Origin: Spirogloea muscicola
Lineage: Eukaryota > Streptophyta > Zygnematophyceae > Spirogloeales > Spirogloeaceae
Direction of reading: 5' to 3'
Length of the DNA: 42,106 nucleotides
NCBI GenBank assembly: GCA_009602725.1
Contig: WELB01000047.1
Location: forward strand, 444,713 to 486,818
The notes under the pieces were generated by a model. It was not told the origin of the DNA. It did no database searches and saw only the letters and a program-made list of their open reading frames with translations. Of this stretch, positions 22,772 to 34,558 are shown in pieces. Both the position numbers and the translations under genes were made by a program. Numbering within the stretch: position 1 is the stretch's first letter; each line of letters begins with the position of its first letter.

Positions 22772-23653
22772 TTAGCCTTTGCCAAGCCCCGTATTTAGCA
22801 GGTCCAGAACTTGCATAGCGGCCACTCGAAATCCGTCCCTTTCCAGCTCCAATCTGGCTCGGCGATCATGTGCCTCGTCCTTAGCCTGCTCCATGGCAGT
22901 GGTGATCTCAGCAGCCACAAGTTCGGCAGCGCTACACAGGTTGAGTACATAATGAAGTACTGAGCAGAGATAGGTGAAGATGAGAAGGCGGGCAGTCCCT
23001 TTAGATTATAATAAAGTTTTTGCCTCGTCGTGAAGAGAGTGAAAGCCTGATATGTGCAAGCACATGCAAGGCGCGGCACAGTGATGTTCACACTGGCTAT
23101 CACCAGGTTATGAGCCACGCATTTCTTGAGAGTGTGTATGGAGAGGGTACCTGACATTCCGCATGAGTTCCTCCATCGAGCTCTGCGTCTGTGCAACGAC
23201 CCCTGGACATGCGGCACCAGCAGTGAGCACATCCATCGTGAAGGCAACTTCCAATGAGGCTGTGGACGATGAGTATGTAGCCATTACGTTAGCTTGACAT
23301 GGCTTTGCACACTCAATAGGCAGCCGGCCAGCTGCCACCACCACTGCCGCCGCTTCATCCGTCTCGCATGCTCATATCTTGTGCTTCATGCAAAATCATT
23401 ATAATCTCTATGTGTCACCATGGAGCAAGGACGCCAGCTGCGAGGCCCTCGGCCGGTCGGCGTTGGACTCAGAGCAGCCGTCGTTGCCGTCGTTGGTCGC
23501 AGATCGACGGGGGCCTGCAGGGACCTCGCCGGCGGCGCCGGGCTCGCAGCGGCCGTCCGGAGGCTCCGCCTGTCGGCGTCGACGCGAGGCGGCGGCGGCG
23601 GCAGCGGCGGCGGCGACGGCGGCGGCGCCGGCAGGCTCTGGAGAAGCGGCCAT
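22772..23653 (-). CDS. unrecognised 167-residue protein, 3 exons
   Basis: Exons (minus): 23653-23419, 23259-23151 and 22931-22772. All junctions are GT-AG, phases join (1, then 2) and the total is 504 bp including the stop. The protein starts MAASPEPAG, then a poly-Ala run encoded by the GGC repeat, then an Arg-rich and Pro/Gly/Ser-rich linker of about 60 residues. The C-terminal 90 residues look folded and largely helical (SLEVAFTMDVLTAG, SSMEELMRNVSAAELVAAEI, TTAMEQAKDEAHDRRARLEL, FRVAAMQVLDLL). I do not recognise the family; a small helical subunit of a larger complex is possible. Alternative open frames within intron 1 are not needed because exon 1 splices directly to exon 2 in frame. The gene is divergent from the SNF2 gene. 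Confidence 0.6.
23575..23650. repeat. (GGC)n tract encoding poly-Ala
   Basis: GGC/GGCGAC repeats lie inside exon 1 of the minus-strand 167-residue gene, where they encode an alanine run after MAASPEPAG. Confidence 0.85.
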
Positions 23654-23924
23654 GGCGGTCACAAAGCTGCAGGCTGGCGGCGGCCCCGCAGAAGCATACC
23701 GCGGATTGGCGAACCACATCTGGTAGTAGATCTTTGAATAAGCAAATTTGTCTGAGCCAGTCGGTCGTCGCGGCCTGTGTTCACTGCTTTACGGCCCCTG
23801 CGGTACTTGGCCACNCGCCGCCGCCGCTGCAGCGCCGCCGCAGGAGCCCCTCGCCGCGGTCGCCTCCGCCAGCCCCCGAGGCGCCTCATGTGGCGGGCGG
23901 GTTTGTGGCCCTGTGCTGCTTCAG
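23654..23924. promoter_or_regulatory. divergent promoter interval with single N
   Basis: This is a short interval between the ATG of the minus-strand 167-residue gene and the first supported exon of the plus-strand SNF2 gene. It contains a GC-rich stretch with one N at 23815, so its length is uncertain. It probably holds both promoters and the unresolved SNF2 start codon. Confidence 0.45.
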
Positions 23925-26900
23925 GTTCGTGAAGACATTGCCTGCCCAGCCCCTGCCGACCGGCCTTGCCTCCTTGGGTCTCCCTCAGCTGCTCCTTCGC
24001 ATGAAGGCTCCTCCGATTACGCAGACTTGGTGAGGTCGCACGCTGCTCTGGGTGGTTCAGCCATAGAAAGCTGGAGCTCCAGCAGCAAGCACTGGTTGAT
24101 GACGGGCTTACCTGGATTCTCTTGCTGAAGGGGAGGGAACGAGGAATCGCACAGCCTGTAATCTGTGGAGCAAGTTGAGAGGCTCGTTCTGGCTTGCGAC
24201 CCGCTGATATACCTCCCCCACTTCATCTGTTATTCAGAGGACTTCCGTGCACCAGTTTGTGTACCAGTCTTTTCATTTCAGACTGGACTGCCAGCAAGCA
24301 AGGCGATGCAGTTGCTGCTACGATATTGAAGGGTCAGAGGAAGTCGCTCCAAATCGAACGAGATTATGAGAGCCAGGCTTCCGCAGATTGGATTGGACTT
24401 TTACAACTGCACCATGTGTGAAACTCAGCACGCGGTGTAGCACGCCAATCCTGTTGCTATGGAGAGAAGATGCGACGAACTCGTGGAAGCACAGAAGCTT
24501 CATATTTCCAGTGCAACTTCCACGCCAGATGTTAGAGAAAGACAGGGCAGGGATGACCTGCAAGGATCTGCTCACTCAGAAGACCTGCACCTTGGTGGAG
24601 GAACCTTCACACTACCAGCCCTTTATGCAAACAGGTGTGGCCAACAGATCAAATCTCCCTCATTGCATGCTCTGCTCTTCTTGCATCAGTCACTGTAGGA
24701 GCAATATGGATATCTGATAGTCAATGCTCGATATCACAGACATAGCGCCCAACCTCAAAGCAAGCTGCCTACATGTCTTTCAGGCTCTATCCACACCAGA
24801 GGAAGGGAATTGAGTGGCTGTGGCATCTGCGAGAACTCAAGCGTGGTGGCATTCTCGGTGATGACATGGGCCTGGGCAAGACCTTCCAGGTAGCCCGTCC
24901 TTCATCCCAACAGCTTCAGCTCATCTCGATAATGTCTGCATATCTGGTAGAAGTTTCATCATCCACTATCTGTCTGGACCAATTGTTATCCGTAGAAGTA
25001 GTCATTGACAGCCAATCAAGAAGAGGGCAACTTCAGAGTTCCATTTCTATGTAGGTGCAGGTTTAATGTGATGAATGGCTGATTCATGCAAGCTGCAAAT
25101 AGTGCAGGTTAAAGCTCCTCATTCAGTACAAAGACTGAACTGTAGCACCATTGAGACTCGCAGGTTGCGGCCTTTCTTGCTGGCATGTTCAGATCAAAGC
25201 TGGTGAAATATGTGCTCCTTGTGGTACCGATGACTCTGCTCAATCACTGGGTGAATGAGCTATTGGATGTTGGCCTTGAGCGTCACACATACAGGTTCTC
25301 ATCTTGCCAGCAATATCAGCACCAAAGGGACAGGTCGCACTGGAGGATCCTGCACCTTGAATGCTGCACAGCATGCGTTGTTGTTGAAAAGCTTTTGATA
25401 TAGCATCTGAGCGATCCTGGTCATTGACAGGTATTCCAGCTGCGAGACTGCCAGGCAGAGAAGCCAGAATCTGCTTGATCTGTATAATGTGAGCAGCTGG
25501 CTCATCAAAACTTGCATGTATGCCACAATCAATTTAAACATCAAGAACGTACTCAAGTCTTTCAGAATCTGCATGAGTGTCAGACAAAGAGGCCACATAC
25601 TGCCAGAGCTGGGCAGCTCTACTCTCTTATGCCAATAACAGAGCTGAATTTGGAGCACTCGCTCCTTCAGGGTGGAGGCATTCTTTTAACAACATATGAA
25701 ATAGTGTGGCGCAATCTTATCTGTCTCAGCTGCAAACGACCTGACCAAGATGCCCAAGAACCGCTCTGGGACTATCTCATATTGGACGAGGTGAGGACTG
25801 CAGTCTGCCTCTGACCTACAAGATCTCACAAGGCTTCTTGAAGAAGCATAATGCTGCAGGGCAGCAGCATGGGCACAAGCATACTACGCAGATGCGATGA
25901 GACATAATCAGTAGCTGACGAGAAGATGTGATGTGGGCTGTCCACTGCTGCTTCCTGCTTTGCAGGGCCATCTTGTGAAGAACCCATGTACAAAGCGCTG
26001 CCAAGGCATTAAGGAGTTGCCATACAAGTACTGCATTGTAGTGACAGGCACTGCTGTGCAAAATAGACTGAAGGTAAGGTTTGTAGAGGTAGTCTCTTGG
26101 AGCGATACGATGCTTGCCTTGTTCAATCTATTTGACTGTTGGGCAGAGTTGAAAAGTCCAGTAAGTGACCTTCTCTCTGATGATGAGACCTGCTTCAGAG
26201 CTTCATATATATTGCTGTACGCAGGAACTGTGGACCTTATTCGACTTGTGTTGTGAGGAGCTCCTTGGAAGTTACAAAGAGTGAGGATCCAGTACCTCAT
26301 TTGTCCTCCATATCACTAGCTTGTCAACAATTGCTTTGGGCTTCCAGCAGCTCTGCTTGACGTAATTTCCATTGTCAACATGCACAAAGCCAGAGGGTCT
26401 TCTTACAATTGCATTGTGTTCATCACGCGCACCGACCTGTAGACATTGTTGTTGGTATGTTGATAGGTTCCACAACATGTTTGGGCGGATAATTGAAGAA
26501 GGCAACAATCGACAAGCTAATTCTTCAACCAAGCGCTCTGGCCGAAGGGCGGCAGAGGTATGACTCAAGGCTTGCATACAAGTTCATAAGATTCAGGGAT
26601 ACAAATTTTGTAAGCATGTGAGGGAGGTGCTAATATATCCTACAGTGGTCTCATGTCCTGCCATTGGGGTCAACAATTAGATCTAGAGGAAACGGCTTCA
26701 GCAGATGCTTCTGTTGTCTGCAGTCTTTGCGGGAAAAGATTGCACCTTTTTTTCTGCGGCGCATGAAGTCCCAGGTCTTTCCCCAGGGGAGATCGGCAGC
26801 AGCTACTCAAGGAAATGCCAATCTACCAGGGCTGCCCAATAAGGATGACCTTATTGTCTGGCTTTCTCTATCTCCCAGCCAGGTCAGTGAGGGTTGATTT

Positions 26901-29900
26901 CCAGCATTGATGTGCTTGGCTAAGTGGGCGGTTGGGTTATCTGAGCTAATATGCGAGTTCTATCCATGTGTGGTTGGAACATGGGTACTAGTGCCGATAA
27001 TTTGGCCTGTATCTCTCAGCCAAGTATGGCAAGCTTGACAATAACATCAATATCGTCATTTGATTGGACTCGGTCAACAGCGGAGGTTATATGAAGCTTT
27101 TTTGGGAACTGAGACTGTCAGCATTGCCCTGAAGGAGCACAATGCCTTAGCTGCTCTGACAGTAAGTCCGCATTGTTGAGGGAATATTTTGGAACTCGAT
27201 ATCTTGTTAAATGTATATCAAAATGCTTATTGCAGTATACAGGAGCATGACAAACGTCATGGCTTACATCTTACTGCCTGCCGTCTCACCCTACATGCAG
27301 GTTATGAAAAAGATCTGCGACCATCCTTCACTACTTACAGCTGGTGCAGCTGAGGAGATTTTGAATTGCCTGGACCAAGACATGCCCAGTAAAGAGAGGG
27401 CTGCATCCGCTGAAGCAGCCAATGACATGGCCCAAGTCTTAGCAAAGAAGCTGTCTGCTACTAAGCTTGAGGAGGAGAGCAGTTTCTCCCAGTCTTGCAA
27501 GACACTTTTCCTCTTTTCACTTCTAGTAAGTGTACCGAGCTCTTCTTCAGCCGGAGCAGTATCCAAGGGCTAATCCTGACGCTGAGCTAGACATTTTGGT
27601 ACCTCACTAGCTTCTAAGAAGGTATTGATTTTGACACGTGATTCCTCGCTTTGCCAGGAACGTCTCATTGGAGAAGGGCATCGTACTCTTGTGTTCTCGC
27701 AGACGAGAACGCTGCTGAATATTATACAGGTTGGACATGGCTCTTGTGCTCACTGTGCAAGGGAACAAGAACAAATTGGCATCAGCATCACACTAAAAGC
27801 AGACGCATAAGGCCCTCACCATGCACACACTTGTGGCCTCAGGCTGAGTTGCAGAGCAGGGCCATCAGGTTTGGGAGGATTGATGGACAACTGTCACTTC
27901 CCAAGAGATTGGAGCAAGTGGAGGTGAGTCCGAGCAAAGTCAGAGCTTGATGACTTTGTAGAACTCTTAGACACAATCTGGGTATAGCAACTAACAGCAG
28001 TTTGCCTGTTTGCACAAAGGCCTTCCAAAGGGACAAGAACGTTTCAGTTATGCTGCTGACCACGCAAGTAGGAGGGCTGGGGCTCACTTTGACCGGTGCA
28101 AATCGTGTTATAATCATGAATCCACATTGGAATCCAAGGTACAACTTAAAACTCCTGGTATGCAATGCTAGCAGATAAGTTGTTTTCTGATTTCTACTGT
28201 AATGTGCACTGTGAGTGCAGTGATCCAGTACGATCAATGTGTTCCCAAGCATGTTGTTCTAGTCTCTTGAGAAGATTACAGTAGTCCTTAAGAAATCTGC
28301 ACGTACTTGAAGTTCAGAAAACAGCCTCTTTCACTTGCACAACTGCCCTTACTGCAGTGTTGACGACCAGAGCGTTGATCGAGCTTATCGCATGGGCCAA
28401 AGGCGGAATGTCATTGTATATCGCCTCATCAGTGCATCAACAATTGAGGAGAAAATATACGCAAGACAGGTGCTAATCATCCTCCGTCAACTTCAGTCCT
28501 CTTTAGACAATTTTCTAATACCAAGCACTTGTTCACGCTTTTAGCGAAGATGTGCATCTCAAGCAGTGCAGTGCCTTTGATATTGTTGGGGGCAGTTGGT
28601 TCCTTTGCCATCATAGCTCATTACCTTTCTCAACAGCTAGTGATATACGCCCTCCTAGCATTCCAATATGCCACTTGACAAGGCATCGTAAAGCTCTACC
28701 TGTTTGTGAACAGGTTGTAAAAGGAGGACTACTGCGGAATGCAACAGAAAACAGGGACCAATTCCGCTACTTCACCCCCTCTGTAAGTCAAAATCTCTGG
28801 CAAGGTTTTGTTCGATGCGATGATGGATGTTCTTTCTAGACATCAGCTTACACTTCAGGGTTCAGAAATCAAGCGATGTTGCAGTCTCTTGATGTGAAGA
28901 TAGTAATTGAGATACTCTTGTTCGATATGACAGGATCTGCAAGACCTCTTTCGCATCCCAAAGGAAGGCTTTGAGGATTCCCATATTTTGAGACAGCTAC
29001 ACAAGGACCACGCTGAGCAGCACTTGTAGGTGGCTTGAGCAACCTGTTTACTTCCCACCATTTCCATCACGTGCCTGCTCACTAAGAAGTGGCAAGAGAG
29101 CCACCTCTCATATGTTGCATGTAGCTTTCTGCAATGATTTGTCTCATTATTCCTTATGTGACAAGGTGTGACCAGCACCTCTTCTTTGCAGGAACACACG
29201 GATTGACGCACACATCACGTCTCTCAAGGAGCTGAACATTGTAGGCGTCAGCCATCATGATATTTTATATTCAAAGGACGAGCCTGAAGTACCGGATGAC
29301 AACGACAATGAGGGACTCCCACAAGGGCCCCCTGGAGTTGTTCCTGGTGCCAACTGGTAAGTGTGTTCTTTCCTAAACGCATGTCGGATAGTGCTTATTA
29401 TCGTGAGCTGCATAAGTCATCAGTTGACACAATGATTGAGAGAAAGACACAAACTTCAGGATGTCCTGTGAACCAGTATCCTGGGCATATCGTGGTTATT
29501 GCAAGCAGCACACCTGATGAATGACGAGTTTCTCCAGCAAAACACGCTATGTTGATTTGGTGCCGAGGCCGAGCAACAACATCATCCCATCATCTTCTGA
29601 CAAACATGCACCTTCTGCAAAAGATATCCTTCAAAGGTTTGCAGGCTGTCCGCCAAGCCCGTCCTCCACATCTACTGTGAAAGCTGCTGCATCTGTGCAC
29701 TTGCAGTTTGTTACGTTCCAAAGGCAGCCAACTAAGCAGGATGCAACAATTTCCTGCAGGCGGCAGCCATTGCTGACAATCACAGAGCTGCATGCAAGAC
29801 GAGTTGCAGAGCTCCGCAATCAGCTACAACGCCAGACTCTACTTCTAGCTCAAGTCAAGCAGGCATGCCATCGCAGGGACAAAACACTTGTTGGAGTAAC

Positions 29901-30381
29901 ACATAGTTCTGCAGAATTTATATCACCGGATGCCACCTAGATCTTCCCTCATGCATGGCTTAAATGGGGCTCAAAGTGAGTCAGTCATTGGCTCCTTACT
30001 CACTCTGCTTACTTGCGCTTACAGGGACTGAAGCTGCCAGATGATGGTGCAAAACTGTCCAAGAAAATGACCACCTTGCAGGAGGAACTGCGGAAAGTGC
30101 AGGAAGAATGCAGCAGCAGCACACAGCCCACTACTGTGAGTGATCTCGAAGCTGCTAGGCTAGCTGTTGCAACTCTTGTTGGAGCCTGCAAGAGAGCATG
30201 CAAGCCACAGGCATTGCCGTCAGGAACAAGGCCAGCTGCTGAGCTGCAAGATAAGCTTGGTGCTGTGTTCCATACTGTGCAGCAGCCACGGTGCCAGGAG
30301 CAACATAGTGACAGGAATGCCGTGCAGGCACTCTCAACAGCCCTGCAGGACCTCTCTGTCCATTCAGCCGGCTACAGATGA
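23925..30381 (+). CDS. PICH/ERCC6L- and CHR24-like SNF2 family DNA translocase
   Basis: Supported exons: 23925-24029, an exon ending 24634, 24784-24889, 25164-25294, 25431-25488, 25671-25790, 25966-26073, 26225-26280, 26467-26557, 26724-26882, 27081-27161, 27301-27525, 27658-27729, 27843-27923, 28020-28138, 28358-28469, 28714-28782, 28934-29025, 29192-29356, 29538-29853 and 30025-30381. From 24784 on, all phases join into about 840 codons. Helicase motifs: [12 protein letters not shown] (Q-like), [10 protein letters not shown] (Walker A), [13 protein letters not shown] (Ia), LILDE/GHLVKNP (DEGH, split by an intron), VTGTAVQN (III), LVFSQTR (IV), [20 protein letters not shown] (V) and [20 protein letters not shown] (VI). 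After the motor come [17 protein letters not shown] and [19 protein letters not shown], diagnostic of the ERCC6L/CHR24 branch. A Ser-rich linker and a coiled-coil-like tail end the protein. Family members are nuclear dsDNA translocases; animal PICH acts on anaphase bridges. The start codon and N-terminal exons are unresolved near the N at 23815. Confidence 0.9.
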
Positions 30382-31200
30382 CCTTGCCGCTGACACTGCA
30401 GGTATCAGTCGAACCAGGGTTTGTGTAGGTAATCACTCTGCTTGCTTTTATTGGACTAGTGCTTTATGCATAACCCACTTGGCCACAGTGCTTGCATGTG
30501 GGCATGTAGACACGTGTGCTGATTCAAAAAGGCAAATTGGTTCTCTTAAGTAATGTGTGGAATTTGATGCTTGTGCAACATCAGTGTCAACTGCAGCTGG
30601 GATGAGGTGATCACGCAAAGGTTGATAAAGCAGTGCTGCAACTTGCTGTGCTCTGCACTATCCACCACATCATTTGATAGGCCCTAGGCTCAGTACCTAG
30701 GCCTGCTTCTTGGAGCAGCGCTGGTCAGCGTAAGATGGACTGCTCGCTAAGTATTTCTGGGCTCTCCTTGCGCAACTTGGAGGGGATTGCAGTTAGACTG
30801 GTCATGCTTGGCTCTTGGATTGCTTGTATGAGCTGGCACATGTACGTACTAGACAATGTGCTAGTAATATCTCATGCTCTTTAAGTAGAATATTGTGGCA
30901 CCTGGACCATGTGAGTCCTGTATATGCCGAGAAGATTAGGAGGGTAAGAGCTGCACACCATGTAGCTATTCTTTTGACCCACTATTCTCCAAGAAAATGT
31001 GAGAGAATAGCACCTGCGCTTCATGTTTGGACCACATATAGCAATTTAAGCGGCAGCAGACAAAGCGGCAACCAAAGGGCTTTACTACTTTGAAGGTTAA
31101 GCAAAATCGAACGGTAAGAAATATTGAGCATTCTCTGTTATGCATGGATAGTGAAACCCCTGATCATTCGGTATTTCGAATCATTCTATTAATTTGAAGG
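30382..31200. other. intergenic, nothing recognised
   Basis: This is the 3' flank of the SNF2 gene. No repeat-family core, conserved protein segment or convincing splice-consistent exon was seen in about 800 bp. Confidence 0.45.
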
Positions 31201-32130
31201 TCCGTTCTTTTGGGGGGCTGGCCTCTCAGCCCTCGCCCCTCTGAAAGAACTGCTTCTGATGCTTGGAGACTAGACACTTCACCGAGAGTGTTGCTTCTCT
31301 TCCTCGAGCTGAGAACGGTGCAACCTGAAATTGTGTGCGAGCTGCGAGGTGCTGGCGCTGAAACGGCGACGGGAGGCAATTACTTTGAGGGACTACCTTA
31401 TCGTCACCAAATGGTTGTTGAATTGACGTGGACGTTAGTCTATTGGTTTAGACTGCATGACGGGTATTGTACCAATATTGTGTTGACGTAGTCAGCTGAA
31501 ATGTATCTAGACTGCCAGGGGCAGCCATCACGCTGATGACACCACCCACTGTGCCACGTAGTGTAGAGTAGCAGTCGTAAGCTTACAAATCTCCACGAAG
31601 GTCCTCCCAAGGACCTGCATAGACACCAAAAGCCGACCTTGCCTTACAGCATGCCATGTGGCGGCTGCAGCCGATTGACCTTAGAAGTAAATATCATACA
31701 AGCTGCGGCGGAGCCAGTACCCTGCCTCGGAGGGCGCCAGGGCGCCCACGTGCCCTATCTCTGCCCTTTAGTTGTCCATGAAAGAAAGACTCTTCCAGTA
31801 GAGGCCAATGGCTGTGATTGGCCAGCGCAGATAAAGAAAACGAAGCTCGAAGGGGCCAGAGAATTGCAAAAGCACACAGCGACTCAAGTGGCCACTGGGT
31901 GCTCAAGACTCCCTGTTGAGCAGCCGCAGATCAGAGAAACTTGTGTCCAGGACGCGGGTTTCCTATCTATAGCCAGAGGCTGCAGCCAAAGCGCGACCGG
32001 CACGCAGATGCAACTCGTGTGCCAATGACCGCTGCAGCGACACTGACTGGCGCATGCGATAGACTGGGCGAGAGAGCCTGCCGCGTTAAGATTGGCCTGC
32101 TCCCCTTGGTACTTGGGCATCACTTAGCGA
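31201..32130. repeat. degenerate R1/R2 repeat block
   Basis: A reverse hairpin copy lies at 31207-31226 (GGGGCTGGCCTCTCAGCCC), with an R1-like piece at about 31790-31870 (AATGGCTGTGATTGGCCAGC). An R2-like piece occupies about 31970-32070 (AGAGGCTGCAGCCAAAGCGC, then GATGCAACTC and CGCTGCAGCG). This block is more diverged than the 32.6-33.0 kb copies. No gene was seen. Confidence 0.55.
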
Positions 32131-32460
32131 CCTCTCTGTGTTGACCTGCGGTTACTGAGTTGGTCAGCTTAGCAGCAGGTGATGTACATCCATCGATGTG
32201 CTTGTTGTGGTATTTGGCCACTCAGGCCCTCCATCACTATATAGCAACAGCTCTTCCAATACAAGAAAATGGCTGTGACTGGCCAGCCCAAAAGGAATGT
32301 ACACCCGATAGTCCTTATCCTACATGGTCCTTGTTTAGTTACGGCTTTCAGCGCTTTGCGGCCCCTTCGAACCTTGTCAACCCCTTTCGGGCTGGCTTTT
32401 CACAGCTTTCGCCCCCTGAACGAGAGCCACTTTACTCTTTTTCCTCATTCCCCCTTGGTG
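32131..32460 (+). repeat. R3 copy followed by an R1 copy
   Basis: An R3 copy lies at about 32150-32245 (GGTCAGCTTAGCAGCAGGTG, then a TATTTGGCCACTCAGGCC segment). It is followed by a short forward hairpin copy at 32270-32290 and a reverse R1 copy at about 32345-32440 (GCCCCTTCGAACCTTGTCAA). Confidence 0.65.
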
Positions 32461-33065
32461 AGGTCGGGACACTGGTGAAAACGAAAGAAAATAGCTCTCC
32501 CAAATTGACAGCAGTGGCTGTGAGAGGCCATCCCAAAGGAATGGACAAGGTCTGGAAGGGCCGGATGGCGCTAAGAGCAGGTTACTAAGTCTCTAACAAA
32601 GAGCGACTGTGGGAGAGCCACTGTGGGAGAGAGAAGAAGAAGTGGCTCTCCCAATGGGGGCAAGGGCTGTGAGAAGCCAGCCCGAAAAGAATTGACAAGG
32701 TTCGAAGGGGCCAAACTACGAGCTAAGCAGCGACTGCGGGGCCTGAAGAGGCTATGGCAGAATGGGGGAGGATGGACCACTTAGTAGTTACGAGTGAGGA
32801 GCCTCACATCCGACAGACTAGCTGCCGGTAAACTATCCCCCTGACGAAAGCCGGAGGCCGCAGCGAGGGCACGGCCAGCACGCAGATGCAAGACTGTGGG
32901 AGAGCCTCTTCTCTAAGGCGTAAGCAAGTGGCTCTCCTAATGGAGGCAAGGGCTGTGGGACAAGTGGCTCTCCAAGGGCTGTGAGAAGCCAGCCCGAAAA
33001 GAATTGACAAGGTTCGAAGGGGCCTAACGACGAAGGCGCCAAAAAGCGCTTTCTCAGAAAGCGCA
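32461..33065 (-). repeat. near-intact R1+R2 composite plus extra R1 copies
   Basis: A forward hairpin copy lies at 32516-32534. A near-intact R1 unit at 32634-32738 runs straight into R2 (32739-32895). This is the mirror image of 12934-13296 about 19 kb away, with very high identity by eye. A second R1 copy lies at about 32925-33025. A short local duplication of GTGGGAGAGCC occurs at 32609-32630. Confidence 0.85.
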
Positions 33066-33440
33066 CAGTGACTCAGCTCGCCCAGCTATGTGGTGCAAAA
33101 CATTGATGAGCCCGAGCAGATTTATGAGCCTGCAAACAAAACGACCCGACGGCGCAGGTACGACATACAGGCGGATAACAGCGCGACTGGCCCAGGCGAA
33201 AGCGAGGCGCTTGCTAATGGCTCAAATGGCGGGCGGGGAGGGAGGGAGGCCGCGGGGGAGGAGGGAGCGTAGGCGGGCGGGATGCGGCCCACTGGGGGAG
33301 GCGATAAAGCGGCCCTGGCGTACGGCGGGCGGCCGTGCGGGCGGGCGCCGGCGATATCTCCCCGCCGTGTCGACCGCTGGCTTCTCCAGTAACCCAGACG
33401 TCACGGACGTCACGGCGAGCCACTTCTTATATTGTTATTA
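33066..33440 (+). other. possible isolated exon and GC-rich stretch
   Basis: An open frame reads YVVQNIDEPEQIYEPANKT, followed by an Arg run, and meets a donor-like CAG/GTACGA at about 33157. It starts right at the repeat boundary. No family match or partner exon was found. The GC-rich stretch to 33420 could be a promoter. Confidence 0.2.
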
Positions 33441-33945
33441 GTGTCCGTCCCCCTTAGCCAGCTCGTCATTACCAACGGGACATTTGTAAGGCTAGAATTT
33501 GGCCTCCCTTCCAATTTCATGCGAACGCCTTCTCTGTCTACATGAAATACAAAGGGAGGCCAAACTCACTAATATTCCCGAGTGAGCACATGCATAGCTG
33601 ACAAGCTATACAGAGGCGCCAAACCACCAACACGGAAGCCATTAGCCTGGACTAATTGACGACCAGCACGCTAGTGTATCGCGAGTAGACTCAATGATAG
33701 CCGCATTCTACTGCATGCAACGATGGCTTGCGGGACGCGTCTTCCCCTCTGGTTGGTTAGCAGAAGGGTTTGGAACCTGTCATCCGGTATTCAGGCATCG
33801 GTTACTGACGACTAGCGACCCTCTTTTGTGCTGAGCCCGTGGTTACCGAGCGGGTCAATCTGCAGTAGGTAATGCACGTCACCAGGTGTGCTTGCCGTCG
33901 TACTTGGCCACTTCAGCCTTTCCATCTGTCCAACACACCAAGTTC
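33441..33945 (+). repeat. R3 repeat, two parts
   Basis: 33444-33540 matches 7533-7640 (GGACATTTGTAAGGCTAGAA with flanks) and 33840-33940 matches 7648-7745 (GAGCGGGTCAATCTGCAGTA with flanks). Here the two parts are separated by about 300 bp of unrelated sequence, whereas at 7.5 kb they are adjacent. This suggests an insertion or a deletion difference between copies. Confidence 0.65.
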
Positions 33946-34003
33946 GTTGCCACCCGGGGCCTACAGTGGGCGTGACCAGAACGGCAGACCTCCTGCAGCC
34001 GGG

Positions 34004-34088
34004 CTGCGGCGGCGGCGGCGGCGGCGTCGGCCGCGGCGGCGGCGGCGNGGCGGCGGCGGCGCCGACGGCGACGGCGGCGGCGGCGGCT
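34004..34088. repeat. (GGC)n tract with N
   Basis: GGC/GGCGTC/GGCGAC triplets with a single N at 34048. The run ends where a candidate coding exon (to 34259) begins. Confidence 0.9.
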
Positions 34089-34259
34089 CTCAATGCTGCC
34101 CTCTATCAGGGTGTCGACGGCGTAGGCCTGCCGCTGCTGGTAAGCGCCACGGCTCTGGCCGCTTCCACCAGCAAAGAGCGCCTCCGAGACGATGTGACTC
34201 GCATGATACGGGCCGGACTGCGAATTGTGGCGGAAGAAGACAGTCATTCACAGACTCCT
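34086..34259 (+). other. candidate 5' exon, family unknown
   Basis: The frame reads LNAALYQGVDGVGLPLLV, then ATALAASTSKERLRDDVTRM and IRAGLRIVAEEDSHSQTP, and meets a donor-like GTACGT at 34260. Its charged helical look suggests a real exon. Its phase (1) does not join the next candidate exon (34541-34661, frame ETLKDRRWQQIKVIGKARRK), so it may need an unseen exon or belong to a separate transcript. Confidence 0.3.
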
Positions 34260-34558
34260 AGTACGTGTCTCCATCGTGTGATAACTGCTCGGCGCAGTCT
34301 GCAATTGTGAGGATTGAAGTAGGCTGGTAATTGTAACATCTGGTTGCAGAAAGCTGGAATGTGGCTGACTTTCCATAGATAGGTGCAGAAGGGAGGGTAG
34401 GAAGCGTCGAACTTGAGACTTGGGATGTGAACTTTTCACCTGTGCTCCCATGGATGCTGAAGGACTTATCACCAAACCATGGCTGATTTACGATGATTTG
34501 TAATTCGGCAGCTGCGGGCCTACATGATTGATTAGGGTGAGACGTTGAAGGACCGGAG

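Noticed and set aside
23274-23344. extra exon in the 167-residue gene (frame with DEAAAVVVAAGRLPIEC)
   Set aside because: Exon 1 splices directly to exon 2 in phase, and including this stretch would need a weak acceptor and a phase mismatch at its end.
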